A program made the position numbers and the translations under genes. Of a stretch of DNA of 64,000 nt, positions 33,759-42,834 are shown one piece after another. The notes under the pieces are model-generated. The model saw only the letters and a program-made list of their open reading frames with translations. It searched no databases and was not told the origin of the DNA. Numbering within the stretch: the first letter of the stretch is position 1; each line of letters opens with the position of its first letter. Origin of the DNA: Aquimarina sp. MMG016 (lineage in GTDB: Bacteria > Bacteroidota > Bacteroidia > Flavobacteriales > Flavobacteriaceae); assembly GCF_018100805.1 (NCBI RefSeq), contig NZ_JAGJEA010000004.1, forward strand, positions 248,001-312,000, in the 5' to 3' direction.

Positions 33759-34952
33759 ATGGACAGAAGAAATTTTTTAAAACAATCGGTTTTCGCTTCG
33801 GGAATGACATTAATCCCCTCCTTCTTAAAAGGAATGGAGTTTCTACGCCCTGAGCAATTATCAGGATACAGAAATGTTATTATCATTCAGCTCTCCGGTG
33901 GTAATGATGGCCTTAACAGTATTATCCCCGTTAGTAATGACATTTATTATAGTTTAAGACCAGAAATTGCAAAGAAAAAAGAACAGACACTAAAAATAAC
34001 TGACGATCTGGCTTTTAATAATAATTTAAAAGCAATCGCAGCATTATATGATTTAGGAGAAGTATCTATCATTAATAATGTAGGATATCCCAATCCCAAT
34101 CGATCACATTTTAGAAGTACGGATATCTGGCAAACAGCAAGTGATGCCAATCAGTATCTTAATACCGGTTGGGTAGGTAGGTATCTCGATGCCAATTGCC
34201 AGCATCCGTATCAAGCTATAGAAGTCGACAGTTCTCTATCCTTAGCGCTAAAAGGAGATACAATGAACGGAATCGCTGTTCCCGATCCGAATCAATTGTA
34301 CAAAACTACCAGGGAGCCCTTTTTTAATAATTTAGTTATTAATACTAAAAATGAGATGCTAGATGAGGATAATCAAGGATACTTATACAAAACCTTATTA
34401 GACACGTATTCTTCAGCTTCGTACATTCATGAAACCTCTAAGATTTATAAAACCACAACAGAATATACCAACCATCCATTTGCTAAAAACCTAAAAACTA
34501 TTGCTGATTTTATTGTTTCGGGATTAAAGACCAGAGTATATTATAGCTCTTTAGGCGGTTTTGACAGCCATGTGAACCAATTAAATAGTCAAGATAGGCT
34601 ACTTAACATATATTCAGAAGCTGTGGGAGCTTTGGTAAAAGATCTTAAGAAAAATGATCGATTTAAAGACACACTAATTCTGACTTTCTCAGAATTTGGT
34701 CGCAGAGTTAAACAAAATGGAAGTCGAGGTACTGATCACGGAGCTGCCAACAATATAATTGCCATTGGAGGTTCTCTCAAAAAAGCTGGTGTTTATAACG
34801 AGCTTCCTAATTTATCTGACCTGGATGATAATGGAGATATTAAATATAGTATAGATTTTAGAAGGATATATGCTACAATACTACATAAATGGTTAGGAGT
34901 AGAGGATAAAATGATTTTACACAAAAAATTCAGCACATTAGAATTTATATAA
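33759..34952 (+). CDS. DUF1501 family protein with Tat-like signal
   Basis: 397 residues. The N-terminus MDRRNFLKQSVFASGMTLIPSFLKG matches the twin-arginine export motif (RRNFLK). The domain has sulfatase/phosphatase-like features: IIIQLSGGNDGLNSIIPV, YSSLGGFDSHVNQLNSQDRLL and TFSEFGRRVKQNGSRGTDHGAANNIIAIGG. The family is related to alkaline-phosphatase-fold enzymes but has no confirmed reaction. The partner DUF1800 gene is directly upstream. Confidence 0.87.
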   Translation: MDRRNFLKQSVFASGMTLIPSFLKGMEFLRPEQLSGYRNVIIIQLSGGNDGLNSIIPVSNDIYYSLRPEIAKKKEQTLKITDDLAFNNNLKAIAALYDLGEVSIINNVGYPNPNRSHFRSTDIWQTASDANQYLNTGWVGRYLDANCQHPYQAIEVDSSLSLALKGDTMNGIAVPDPNQLYKTTREPFFNNLVINTKNEMLDEDNQGYLYKTLLDTYSSASYIHETSKIYKTTTEYTNHPFAKNLKTIADFIVSGLKTRVYYSSLGGFDSHVNQLNSQDRLLNIYSEAVGALVKDLKKNDRFKDTLILTFSEFGRRVKQNGSRGTDHGAANNIIAIGGSLKKAGVYNELPNLSDLDDNGDIKYSIDFRRIYATILHKWLGVEDKMILHKKFSTLEFI

Positions 34953-35264
34953 ACAAATACATTTCTTATTGTTAGGATAATCTTACATAATTATTTTTAT
35001 CAAAAACAAATAACTAACCTTATTCTACATTAGATAACTTACTTCATATCGGCATTTTAGACATAAAAACATCCAAAAAAAGACTCAAAAACATCCATTA
35101 TCACAATAAATACCATATTAAAAATACGGTTAAACCGTAAAATTTGTGTATTTCATCGAATTAAAAAATCACTTCATCTAAAAGATTTAGAAACATTTTT
35201 ATACATAACTTTTTCAATATAAATTTGTTGCAAATCAAATAGATAATTCATTAAGCCCCAAACT
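34953..35264. other. AT-rich intergenic region with a palindrome and a promoter
   Basis: 312 bases between the DUF1501 gene and a small secreted-protein gene. It contains the palindrome TACGGTT-A-AACCGTA at 35125-35139, a possible protein-binding site, and a TAAATTTG -7 box at 35220-35227. No ORF, tRNA or terminator was seen. Confidence 0.5.
35220..35227 (+). promoter_or_regulatory. Predicted -7 box of the small secreted-protein gene
   Basis: TAAATTTG, 37 bases before the ATG at 35265. Confidence 0.45.
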
Positions 35265-35594
35265 ATGAAAGCTATTATTACTTCAATCATTATTTTACTT
35301 TCTTTTTCTAATTTAAGTGCTCAAGAGGTTGTTTCTTCTGAAGAATCAATTGTAGAAGTAAAGAAAAATACAAAGGTTGATTTCTTTGAGACTTTAATCG
35401 CGGTAAATAATTTTGATATTAAGATCAAAAAGACTGAAAAGTTAGCTATTAAAACTAAATCTGATTTTTATAAGGCTTTAATGATTAAAAACGGTTTTTC
35501 TACAGACGATAAAGAAAATTCCAGATTGGTAGATAATGATAGAAAAGAGAAAGATTCAATGATGACGGACACTACTCAAATTACAGGATTATAA
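35265..35594 (+). CDS. Small secreted protein of unknown function
   Basis: 109 residues. A signal peptide (about 1-19, ending LSAQE) is followed by a charged, mostly helical-looking mature part rich in Lys, Asp and Glu, with no cysteines and no recognised motif (FFETLIAVNNFDIKIKKTEKLAIKTKSDFYKALMIKNGFSTDD). It is flanked by its own -7 box and a strong terminator, so it is a monocistronic gene. I do not recognise the family. Confidence 0.65.
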   Translation: MKAIITSIIILLSFSNLSAQEVVSSEESIVEVKKNTKVDFFETLIAVNNFDIKIKKTEKLAIKTKSDFYKALMIKNGFSTDDKENSRLVDNDRKEKDSMMTDTTQITGL

Positions 35595-35628
35595 CCATAG
35601 TTTTTTGGCAACACAAGAAATGTATAGC

Positions 35629-35663
35629 ACCTGTTTTTAGTAATAAAACAGGTTTCTTTTTTT
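35629..35663 (+). terminator. Rho-independent terminator
   Basis: ACCTGTTTT/AAAACAGGT (35629-35637 with 35645-35653), loop TAGTAAT, then TTCTTTTTTT. It follows the small secreted-protein gene. Confidence 0.85.
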
Positions 35664-35812
35664 AACAAGCCAAATAACATTCCCTCCCACAACCATAGTT
35701 TTACTTTCAAATTCATAAAGTTAACTTAAAACTTACTTTAAGTAAAACCAAAAGAATCTACAAAATATATTGTTTTAATACTTTAGATACTAGAATCGAT
35801 TAAAACAATTTC

Positions 35813-36634
35813 ATGCAAGTTCACGAAACCGCTTTTGTAGTATCCACTTACAGATCACATCATGAAGATGTAAGCAAAGATACATATGCCAAACTATGGA
35901 ATAATCCATCAACCGATGCCTTGATCCCAGATATTCTAAAAAATGTTTCGGAGCATGAGGCCATATTACATAGCCTCAGGAATCGATTCTTTCATGAAAG
36001 CTTAACATCTTTTTTTGAAGCTAATAATGGAGGCACCTTAATTAATTTTGGAGCAGGTTTCAGTATGTACCAGTTTCAGATGATGAATAACGTTTCTACA
36101 ATCGAAATTGATAAAAAAGATATTATAGACTATAAAAAGGAAAGAATTGATCTTTGGATAACCCAAGGAAAATTACCTCAAAGGGATATTAAGTACGCAA
36201 GTGTAGATTTCAACATTCAAACTGAAGAAGAAATCATCAATATCATCAAACCTTTAATAAAAAAAGAACCAACATTTATAGTATTGGAAGGCGTTTTATT
36301 CTTTTTAAATCAAAACACTACTGATAAACTTTTTAGGATTTTTAAAGAGCTACAAGAAACTGGTGATCAAGTAGGAAGCGTATCATATCTTCCTGAAATA
36401 GAAAGCACAGAAGTATATCAACGTCTATTACACTATTTTGATAGTCATAATGACACTAATGATTCATTTATGCATCAAACTACTACACATTCATTTTATG
36501 AAAAGATCGATGGATATCATTTAAAAGAATATACAGACGAATTCGAGTTATCTAAGCTTTATGCTCCTGACTGTAAAATTGATAATAAATCTCAAATTCT
36601 TAATGAGAATATGTACATCTTAGAAAGGATTTAG
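35813..36634 (+). CDS. Leucine carboxyl methyltransferase-like SAM-dependent methyltransferase
   Basis: 273 residues. ATSYRS-type LCM start (FVVSTYRSHHEDV), followed by a Rossmann methyltransferase core: TLINFGAGFSMYQF (SAM glycine loop), STIEIDKKDIIDYKKERI (acidic ribose-binding residue), KYASVDFN and FIVLEGVLFFLNQNTTDKLF. The family in bacteria methylates carboxyl or small-molecule targets, often in polyketide pathways. The target here is unknown. It stands alone between two terminators. Confidence 0.78.
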   Translation: MQVHETAFVVSTYRSHHEDVSKDTYAKLWNNPSTDALIPDILKNVSEHEAILHSLRNRFFHESLTSFFEANNGGTLINFGAGFSMYQFQMMNNVSTIEIDKKDIIDYKKERIDLWITQGKLPQRDIKYASVDFNIQTEEEIINIIKPLIKKEPTFIVLEGVLFFLNQNTTDKLFRIFKELQETGDQVGSVSYLPEIESTEVYQRLLHYFDSHNDTNDSFMHQTTTHSFYEKIDGYHLKEYTDEFELSKLYAPDCKIDNKSQILNENMYILERI

Positions 36635-36800
36635 TTATAACAATACTCTTAAAAAGATATTTATGGTAACAATCTAATAATTAAAACGATAATAAAACAT
36701 TATTTTTTTTACTGTAAAACCACAATGTTAAATATTTTTAGTTATATTTGGTGAATATTCCCCAAAACCTATCGAGTTTAAGACTTAACTTTACCTACTT

Positions 36801-36840
36801 AAAAAAGGATACATTGTTTTTTGATGTACCCTTTTTTTTA
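36801..36840. terminator. Bidirectional terminator between methyltransferase and SulP genes
   Basis: AAAAAAGGATACAT pairs with ATGTACCCTTTTTTT around TGTTTTTTG, with one mismatch. It has a T run on the plus strand and an A run (T on the minus strand) on the other side. Confidence 0.65.
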
Positions 36841-36869
36841 TTTCATCCCCAAGAAAACCCCTCTACTTC

Positions 36870-38468
36870 CTATTTCATAGCATTAGCCATTACGTGATAT
36901 CTTGGATCATCAATATCGTGCTCTATCACGCTCGCTAATCTAGGAGAAGCTTTGATCATTAAAGCCTGACATTCTTCACTCAAGTGTTTTATTTTAACTT
37001 TTTTACCGGCTTCTTCATACTTACCAACCAGATTAAATATTGCTTCTAATGCAGAATGATCACTTACTCGTGATTCTATAAAGTCAATTTCTACTTTATC
37101 AGGATCATTGGCCACATCAAACTTAGCGTTAAATGCCTGTATGCTTCCAAAGAACAGAGGTCCCCATATTTCATACACTTTGGTACCATCTTCTTTTACA
37201 TGCTTCCTAGCTCTAATCTTTTTAGCATTTTCCCAGGCAAATGCTAATGCTGACATAATTACTCCAGCAATTACAGCAACGGCTAAATCAAAGAATACAG
37301 TTAATAAAGAAACAGAAATCAACACAATAGCATCAGTAAGTGGAATTTTATTTAGGATTCTAAAACTAGACCAGGCAAATGTACCAATCACCACCATAAA
37401 CATCACTCCAACTAAAGCTGCTATAGGAACTTGCTCTATTAAACCAGAAGCAAAAAGAATAAACAATAACAATGTCACCGCTGCTACAATACCAGATAAT
37501 CTGGTACGTCCACCACCTTTGATATTAATAATAGATTGACCAATCATTGCACAACCACCCATTCCTCCGAACAAGCCTGTAACAATATTCGCACCTCCCT
37601 GAGCAAGGCATTCTCTGTTAGAATTTCCGCGAGTTTCAGTCAACTCATCAATAAGATTTAAAGTCATTAATGATTCTATCAGTCCAATCGCAGCCAATAT
37701 TAATGCATAAGGACCAATGAATTTAAATGTTTCCCAATTCATTGGGACTTTATTAAAGATATCAAATTGGAACTGTGGCAAACCTCCTTTTAAACCTTCT
37801 CCTCCACCATCTCTAATAAAACTACCAACTGTAGCCACATCTAGTTTTCCTAAAATCACGATTGCAGATACTACTATAATACCAATAAGTGCCTCTGGTA
37901 ACTTAGCTGTAGCCTTTATTTTTGGCAATCCCCACATAATTAACATAGTTAGCCCCACTAATGCCAACATAACCCATAAGTCAGTTCCTAGCATCCACAC
38001 TTTTTCACCATTCTGAAATGATTTAAACATTCCTAATTGAGAAAGGAAGATTACAATCGCCAATCCATTTACGAACCCCATCATCACTGGATGAGGAATT
38101 AAACGTACAAACTTCCCTAGTTTTAAAACTCCCGCTAGCATTTGTATAAACCCCATAAGGATTACGGTTGCAAACAAATAGTATAGACCAAGTTCTTCTT
38201 CTGGGGCACCCATAGCATTTCCTTCAGCAACCAAACTAACCATAACTACTGCTAACGCTCCGGTTGCTCCTGAAATCATTCCGGGTCTACCTCCAAAAAC
38301 AGAGGTAATCAACCCAATCATAAAAGCTGCATACAACCCAACCAATGGATCTACACCTGCTACAAACGCAAAAGCAACAGCTTCCGGAACTAATGCTAGT
38401 GCAACAGTTAATCCTGATAAAATATCATTCTTGGCATTTGCCACTCTCTTTTTTACAAACTCAGTCAT
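36870..38468 (-). CDS. SulP-family anion transporter with STAS domain
   Basis: 532 residues from ATG 38468. The frame opens at 38519, but the first 17 residues include the promoter region. It has around twelve to fourteen membrane helices, beginning KNDILSGLTVALALVPEAVAFAFVAGVDPLVGLYAAFM, the SulP signature, and PALI... motifs such as GGRPGMISGATGALAVV. A cytoplasmic STAS domain is at the C-terminus (about 415-525). SulP proteins carry sulfate, bicarbonate or other anions, and the substrate is not assignable. In marine Bacteroidetes bicarbonate is as likely as sulfate. Confidence 0.9.
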   Translation of the reverse strand: MTEFVKKRVANAKNDILSGLTVALALVPEAVAFAFVAGVDPLVGLYAAFMIGLITSVFGGRPGMISGATGALAVVMVSLVAEGNAMGAPEEELGLYYLFATVILMGFIQMLAGVLKLGKFVRLIPHPVMMGFVNGLAIVIFLSQLGMFKSFQNGEKVWMLGTDLWVMLALVGLTMLIMWGLPKIKATAKLPEALIGIIVVSAIVILGKLDVATVGSFIRDGGGEGLKGGLPQFQFDIFNKVPMNWETFKFIGPYALILAAIGLIESLMTLNLIDELTETRGNSNRECLAQGGANIVTGLFGGMGGCAMIGQSIINIKGGGRTRLSGIVAAVTLLLFILFASGLIEQVPIAALVGVMFMVVIGTFAWSSFRILNKIPLTDAIVLISVSLLTVFFDLAVAVIAGVIMSALAFAWENAKKIRARKHVKEDGTKVYEIWGPLFFGSIQAFNAKFDVANDPDKVEIDFIESRVSDHSALEAIFNLVGKYEEAGKKVKIKHLSEECQALMIKASPRLASVIEHDIDDPRYHVMANAMK

Positions 38469-38489
38469 AGCTATGGTATTTTGAGGGTG

Positions 38490-38497
38490 CAAAAATA
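38490..38497 (-). promoter_or_regulatory. Predicted -7 box of the SulP gene
   Basis: TATTTTTG on the minus strand, 21 bases before the ATG at 38468. It supports that start over the longer frame. Confidence 0.5.
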
Positions 38498-38609
38498 CGT
38501 TTATTTTACTGGTGTACAAGCTGATCTGAATTCTATTTCACACTAAAACGTTGTAGAAGATTCTAAAATCAGAAAACTCACTATATTTAGACCATCATAC
38601 ATATCTCTT

Positions 38610-40355
38610 ATGCAAAAAATCACATTTATCTTAAGCTCCCTCCTTATAATTTCCTGTAATATCTCGGAAAAGAAGAGTAACAAAAACTATGATTTCACCA
38701 CTACTTTTGAAAAAAGTAAAGGAACTGAAACACCAACCTACCCCGAAGTGATTACCTATTATAAAAAACTTGCTGAAGCTTATCCAGAAATCAATATTCA
38801 GGAAATTGGAATGACAGATAGTGGCTACCCTTTACACCTTGTCACTCTGAATCCGGATAAAGTATTTGATTTTAAAAAAATAAGACAAACTAAGCAAGTT
38901 CTATTGATCAATAACGGTATTCACCCTGGAGAAAGTGATGGCATCGACGCTACAATGTTGTTATTTAGAGATATCGTAAAAGGCAATATTAACGTTCCTG
39001 AAAATACAGTTTTAGCAGCCATTCCAATATATAATATTGGCGGTGCGTTAAACCGAAATTCTGGAACCAGAACCAATCAAAATGGACCGAAAGAATATGG
39101 TTTTAGAGGTAATGCTCGTAATTATGATCTTAATCGTGACTTCATAAAAAATGATACCAAAAATGCTAATGCATTTGCAGAAATATTTCATTTAGTACAA
39201 CCAGATGTTTTCATTGATAACCATGTGAGTAACGGAGCTGATTATCAATATACATTAACCCATTTGTTTACACAGCATAATAAACTCGGTGGTGAACTAG
39301 GTAATTATTTGCACAAAGAAATGCAACCACAATTAGAAGCTTCACTTTCTACAAAAAAATGGGATATCACTCCTTATGTTAACGTATGGGGAACCACTCC
39401 TGATAAAGGCTGGATACAATTTATGGATTCACCAAGATATTCCACGGGGTTTACAACACTCTGGAACACTTTGGGAATGATGGTAGAAACGCATATGCTA
39501 AAACCCTATAAGCAAAGAGTTGAAGGAACTTATGAATTGATGAAATCTATGATTACGATTACAGAAAAAGACGGTAAAAAAATCAGATTACTACGTAATA
39601 AAGCTTTTGCAGAATTACCAAAGCAAAATACCTATCCTGTAAACTGGGAAGTTGATACTACTCAAGTAACCAAATTTAAGTTCAAAGGCTATGAAGGAGA
39701 ATATGTCGATAGCAAAGTTACAGGTGCTAAACGTTTAAAATATGATCAAAACAAGCCATACACAGAAGAGGTTAGTTACCAGAACTATTTCACTCCAACA
39801 ACCGAAGTTACTATACCGCAAGCATACATTATCCCACAAGGATGGTGGAATGTAATTGAATTACTACAACTCAATCAGGTTGAATTTAAAACTTTGACTA
39901 AAGACTCCACAATTTCTGTGGAAGTATATCATATTAAAGATTACAAAAGTCGAAAAACACCTTATGAAGGACATTATCCTCACCATACTACTTCTGTACA
40001 AAAAAGTAAAGAAGATATAACCTTTAGAAAAGGAGATATTATTGTTCCTACAAACCAAAAAGGATTTAGATATTTATTAGAGACTCTTGAACCCCAAGCA
40101 CCAGATTCCTTTTTTAACTGGAATTTCTTTGACACTATATTACAACAAAAAGAAGGGTTCTCTCCTTATGTATGGGAAGACAAGGCTTCAGAGTTACTAA
40201 TTAACAATGATAAGTTACGTTTACAATTTGAGGAAAAGAAAAAAGATACTACTTTTTCTAAAAATTGGTATGCACAACTGGATTGGCTTCATAAACAATC
40301 AGATCATTATGAAAAGGCACATTTTAGATATCCGGTGTATCGCGTATTAAGATAA
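38610..40355 (+). CDS. M14-family zinc carboxypeptidase lipoprotein
   Basis: 581 residues. Lipobox at LIISC (Cys16). The M14 domain covers about residues 40-330: zinc ligands His105 and Glu108 in NNGIHPGESDGID, and His205 in VFIDNHVSNGADYQYT. NRDFIKND carries the usual Arg, and MVETHML holds the region of the catalytic Glu. The C-terminal 240 residues are an uncharacterised extension. Predicted to trim peptides or peptidoglycan-like substrates at the cell envelope. It ends 9 bases inside the 3' end of the NUDIX gene on the other strand. Confidence 0.88.
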   Translation: MQKITFILSSLLIISCNISEKKSNKNYDFTTTFEKSKGTETPTYPEVITYYKKLAEAYPEINIQEIGMTDSGYPLHLVTLNPDKVFDFKKIRQTKQVLLINNGIHPGESDGIDATMLLFRDIVKGNINVPENTVLAAIPIYNIGGALNRNSGTRTNQNGPKEYGFRGNARNYDLNRDFIKNDTKNANAFAEIFHLVQPDVFIDNHVSNGADYQYTLTHLFTQHNKLGGELGNYLHKEMQPQLEASLSTKKWDITPYVNVWGTTPDKGWIQFMDSPRYSTGFTTLWNTLGMMVETHMLKPYKQRVEGTYELMKSMITITEKDGKKIRLLRNKAFAELPKQNTYPVNWEVDTTQVTKFKFKGYEGEYVDSKVTGAKRLKYDQNKPYTEEVSYQNYFTPTTEVTIPQAYIIPQGWWNVIELLQLNQVEFKTLTKDSTISVEVYHIKDYKSRKTPYEGHYPHHTTSVQKSKEDITFRKGDIIVPTNQKGFRYLLETLEPQAPDSFFNWNFFDTILQQKEGFSPYVWEDKASELLINNDKLRLQFEEKKKDTTFSKNWYAQLDWLHKQSDHYEKAHFRYPVYRVLR

Positions 40356-40955
40356 ATAATCATGAGAAAATAACAACTTAATATTAGCATAAGAATCCAA
40401 CAAAGCTTTTTTTGTTTTTTTCTTATCCTTCCATTTTACTTTCATAATCCCTTCATTCTTTTGTGGCACTAACTCACCATCATAATCAGTTTTCATCTCG
40501 AACCAATACGTAACCTTTAATCTGAACTCTCGATTTCTTTTAAAAACATGATACGTTTTATATAAAAACTTTGTAACCTCTAACCCATTTACCCCTGTCT
40601 CTTCTTCTACTTCTCGAATTGCAGTGGTTTGCATATCTTCTTTCTTTTCAGCTTTGCCTTTTGGTAGATCCCATTTACCATTACGATGAATAAATAAAAT
40701 TTCTTTTTTCGCATTATATACTTTACCTCCACCTGCTAAAACCACTGGCAGTTTAGCATACAAATGTTCTAACAACTTACCTTCAGTTTTATGATAAAAA
40801 TGATATTTTGGTTCTTTATCCCCACCTTCTTTAGCTAGAATATCTCGTATAATTTTCGGAAAATCAACTTCTTTGACAGGTATTGTTTTATAACCTTCAA
40901 TAGTCTTTTTTGTAGACAGAATAATAGGCGTATTATTCACAAAAACTTTATACAT
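40347..40955 (-). CDS. NUDIX hydrolase
   Basis: 202 residues from ATG 40955. A TTG six bases upstream also opens the frame but lies nearer pyrE. The NUDIX box GKAEKKEDMQTTAIREVEEETGV is complete (GX5EX7REUXEEXGU). An N-terminal 60-residue extension (MYKVFVNNTPIILSTKKTIEG) is typical of Flavobacteriia homologues. Substrate unknown. Its start codon is overlapped by the -7 box of divergent pyrE, with only eight bases between the two ATGs. Confidence 0.88.
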   Translation of the reverse strand: MYKVFVNNTPIILSTKKTIEGYKTIPVKEVDFPKIIRDILAKEGGDKEPKYHFYHKTEGKLLEHLYAKLPVVLAGGGKVYNAKKEILFIHRNGKWDLPKGKAEKKEDMQTTAIREVEEETGVNGLEVTKFLYKTYHVFKRNREFRLKVTYWFEMKTDYDGELVPQKNEGIMKVKWKDKKKTKKALLDSYANIKLLFSHDYLS

Positions 40956-40958
40956 TTG
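40951..40958 (+). promoter_or_regulatory. Predicted -7 box of pyrE, five bases before the ATG
   Basis: TACATTTG, then CAACT, then ATG (40964). It overlaps the start codon of the divergent NUDIX gene. A leaderless pyrE mRNA is predicted. Confidence 0.5.
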
Positions 40959-40963
40959 CAACT

Positions 40964-41605
40964 ATGATTTTTGATAAAAATACAGCAAAAAAAACTGCTG
41001 AGCTATTGTTGCAAATTAATGCAATTAAATTACAACCACAAGAGCCCTTTACATGGGCATCCGGCTGGAAGTCTCCTATTTACTGTGATAACCGCATTAC
41101 ACTTTCTTATCCAGTAATCCGAAACTACCTGAGAGAGAACCTTGCAAAGTTTATTGAGGAAGAATATGGCAAACCGGATGTAATTGCAGGAGTAGCTACC
41201 GGAGCTATTGGAATTGGTATGTTAGTTGCTGAGCAATTAAACCTTCCTTTTATATATGTTCGTCCTGAAGCAAAAAAACATGGTAGAAAGAATCAAATAG
41301 AAGGCATTGTACCTACCGGAAAAAACGTAGTTGTTGTAGAGGATCTTATCAGTACTGGAAAAAGTAGCCTAAATGCTGTCAAAGCACTTAAAGAAGTTGA
41401 TGCTCACGTAAAAGGCATGGTAGCCATCTTTAACTATGGATTTGATATTGCAGATCAAAATTTTGAAGAAGCGGCACTATCTTTGCACACTTTAAGTAAT
41501 TATGAGAACCTTCTGGAACAAGCACTGGATACTAGTTATATCACTGAAGACCAGAAAAACACACTGCAAAGCTGGAGAACTAATCCAGCAGAGTGGAATA
41601 TTTAA
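40964..41605 (+). CDS. pyrE: Orotate phosphoribosyltransferase
   Basis: 213 residues. Converts orotate and PRPP to OMP in pyrimidine synthesis. The PRPP-binding loop is VVVVEDLISTGKSSLNAVKAL, the catalytic Lys region is RPEAKKHGRKNQIEG, and FTWASGWKSPIYCDNR near the N-terminus is the orotate-site segment. Followed by an SRPBCC gene 15 bases downstream. Predicted to be transcribed from a promoter so close that the mRNA would be leaderless. Confidence 0.96.
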   Translation: MIFDKNTAKKTAELLLQINAIKLQPQEPFTWASGWKSPIYCDNRITLSYPVIRNYLRENLAKFIEEEYGKPDVIAGVATGAIGIGMLVAEQLNLPFIYVRPEAKKHGRKNQIEGIVPTGKNVVVVEDLISTGKSSLNAVKALKEVDAHVKGMVAIFNYGFDIADQNFEEAALSLHTLSNYENLLEQALDTSYITEDQKNTLQSWRTNPAEWNI

Positions 41606-41620
41606 TAATCAAACAATATT

Positions 41621-42013
41621 ATGAACTTAGAAAGCCCTACGGTAACTGTAAATAAAACAGCAGAAGAAGTTTTTGAATTTTTAATTAAGGTTGAAAATTT
41701 TGAACAACTAATGCCTGAAAGCAAACAAAAATTCGAAAAAATTAGTGATTCTAGATTTCTTTTTCAATTAAAAGGAATGCCGGAATTGGTACTAGACCAA
41801 AAAGAAAATACTCCATCAAGCCAAGTTGTACTTGGTGCTGCAAGTGATAAACTTCCTTTCACTTTAACAGCAGACATCACAAATACTGAAGATGGAAAAA
41901 GCACAACAAAACTAACCTTTGATGGTCAGTTTAATGCTATGATGTCTATGATGATTAAAAATCCTATTCAAAACTTTATCAATACACTTAGCGAAAATAT
42001 CGGAAAGCTATAA
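41621..42013 (+). CDS. SRPBCC (START-like) family protein
   Basis: 130 residues. ESPTVTVNKTAEEVFEFLIKVENFEQLMPES, followed by FQLKGMPELVLDQKENTPSSQVVLGAASDKLPF and TKLTFDGQFNAMMSMMIKNPIQNFINTLSENIGKL, is the helix-grip fold of SRPBCC proteins, which bind hydrophobic ligands. The specific ligand is unknown. It is cotranscribed with pyrE. It ends directly against the stop codon of convergent birA with no bases between. Confidence 0.82.
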   Translation: MNLESPTVTVNKTAEEVFEFLIKVENFEQLMPESKQKFEKISDSRFLFQLKGMPELVLDQKENTPSSQVVLGAASDKLPFTLTADITNTEDGKSTTKLTFDGQFNAMMSMMIKNPIQNFINTLSENIGKL

Positions 42014-42745
42014 TTAATATAATAGCTTGATTTCTTTAAGATCATAATCTTCGAGAATTTCGTCTTCGAGTAGAACCTGTAATTTTCCTTCATTGGTAAT
42101 TGCTTGGATAATACCCACAAAAGAATTGCCCTCTGTATCTAAAAATGTAGAGGGCTTATTTTTTCTAAAAAGCAAAGAATGATATTCATCTCTTAGGTAT
42201 TTGAAATTTAAAGGATTTAGTTTTGAAAATCCATTTTCAATATTTTTTAATAACAAATTTAAAACCTCTTCAATATTAAAATTCTGTCCAGAAACTAACT
42301 TTAGAGATCCCGCTTGAGGAAGGTTATCGAATTTAATTTGATTTATATTCAACCCGATACCAATAATCGCACCACTCAATCTGCCATTCTTAACCAAATT
42401 CTCTATTAAAACTCCACAAATCTTTAATCGATCTGACAGAATGTCGTTAGGCCATTTTATGGATATTTTAGGTATTAATAGATTTTTTAAGGTATCACAT
42501 ATTGCCAGAGATGTTACTATTGAAACAAAAAATTGATCCTCTAACTTTAATCCTTCAACAGGTATAAACACGCTACAAGTAAGGTTTTCGGCATAATTAC
42601 TCTGCCACACTGTACCCATCTGACCTTTACCAGCTTTCTGTTCATTAGCTGTTACACAAACCGACGTAACCAGATTCTTTTCTCTATTTAAGTCTTTTAA
42701 AAACGTATTTGTAGAGTCAATGGCATCAACTTTGATTATATGCAT
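42014..42745 (-). CDS. birA: Biotin--[acetyl-CoA-carboxylase] ligase
   Basis: 243 residues from ATG 42745. The frame opens at 42790, but MHIIKVDAIDSTNTFLKDL is the family start. Class I biotin ligase without the N-terminal DNA-binding domain, so it is not a repressor. VTANEQKAGKGQMGTVWQSNYAENLTCSV contains the biotinyl-AMP loop (GRGRxG-type, here GKGQMG). SIKWPNDI and CGVLIEN are the other core motifs. It would biotinylate pyruvate carboxylase and acetyl-CoA carboxylase. Divergent from rsfS. Confidence 0.94.
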   Translation of the reverse strand: MHIIKVDAIDSTNTFLKDLNREKNLVTSVCVTANEQKAGKGQMGTVWQSNYAENLTCSVFIPVEGLKLEDQFFVSIVTSLAICDTLKNLLIPKISIKWPNDILSDRLKICGVLIENLVKNGRLSGAIIGIGLNINQIKFDNLPQAGSLKLVSGQNFNIEEVLNLLLKNIENGFSKLNPLNFKYLRDEYHSLLFRKNKPSTFLDTEGNSFVGIIQAITNEGKLQVLLEDEILEDYDLKEIKLLY

Positions 42746-42834
42746 GTAATAAGGTGTAAAAGTTTTACAAATGTCGGATATTACAGACATTAAAATGATA
42801 AAAAGTAATAACTTTACACAAATTAAAAAAATGC

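Noticed and set aside
38469..38519. Extended start for the SulP transporter
   Set aside because: The extra codons overlap a -7 box and do not resemble the family; ATG 38468 fits.
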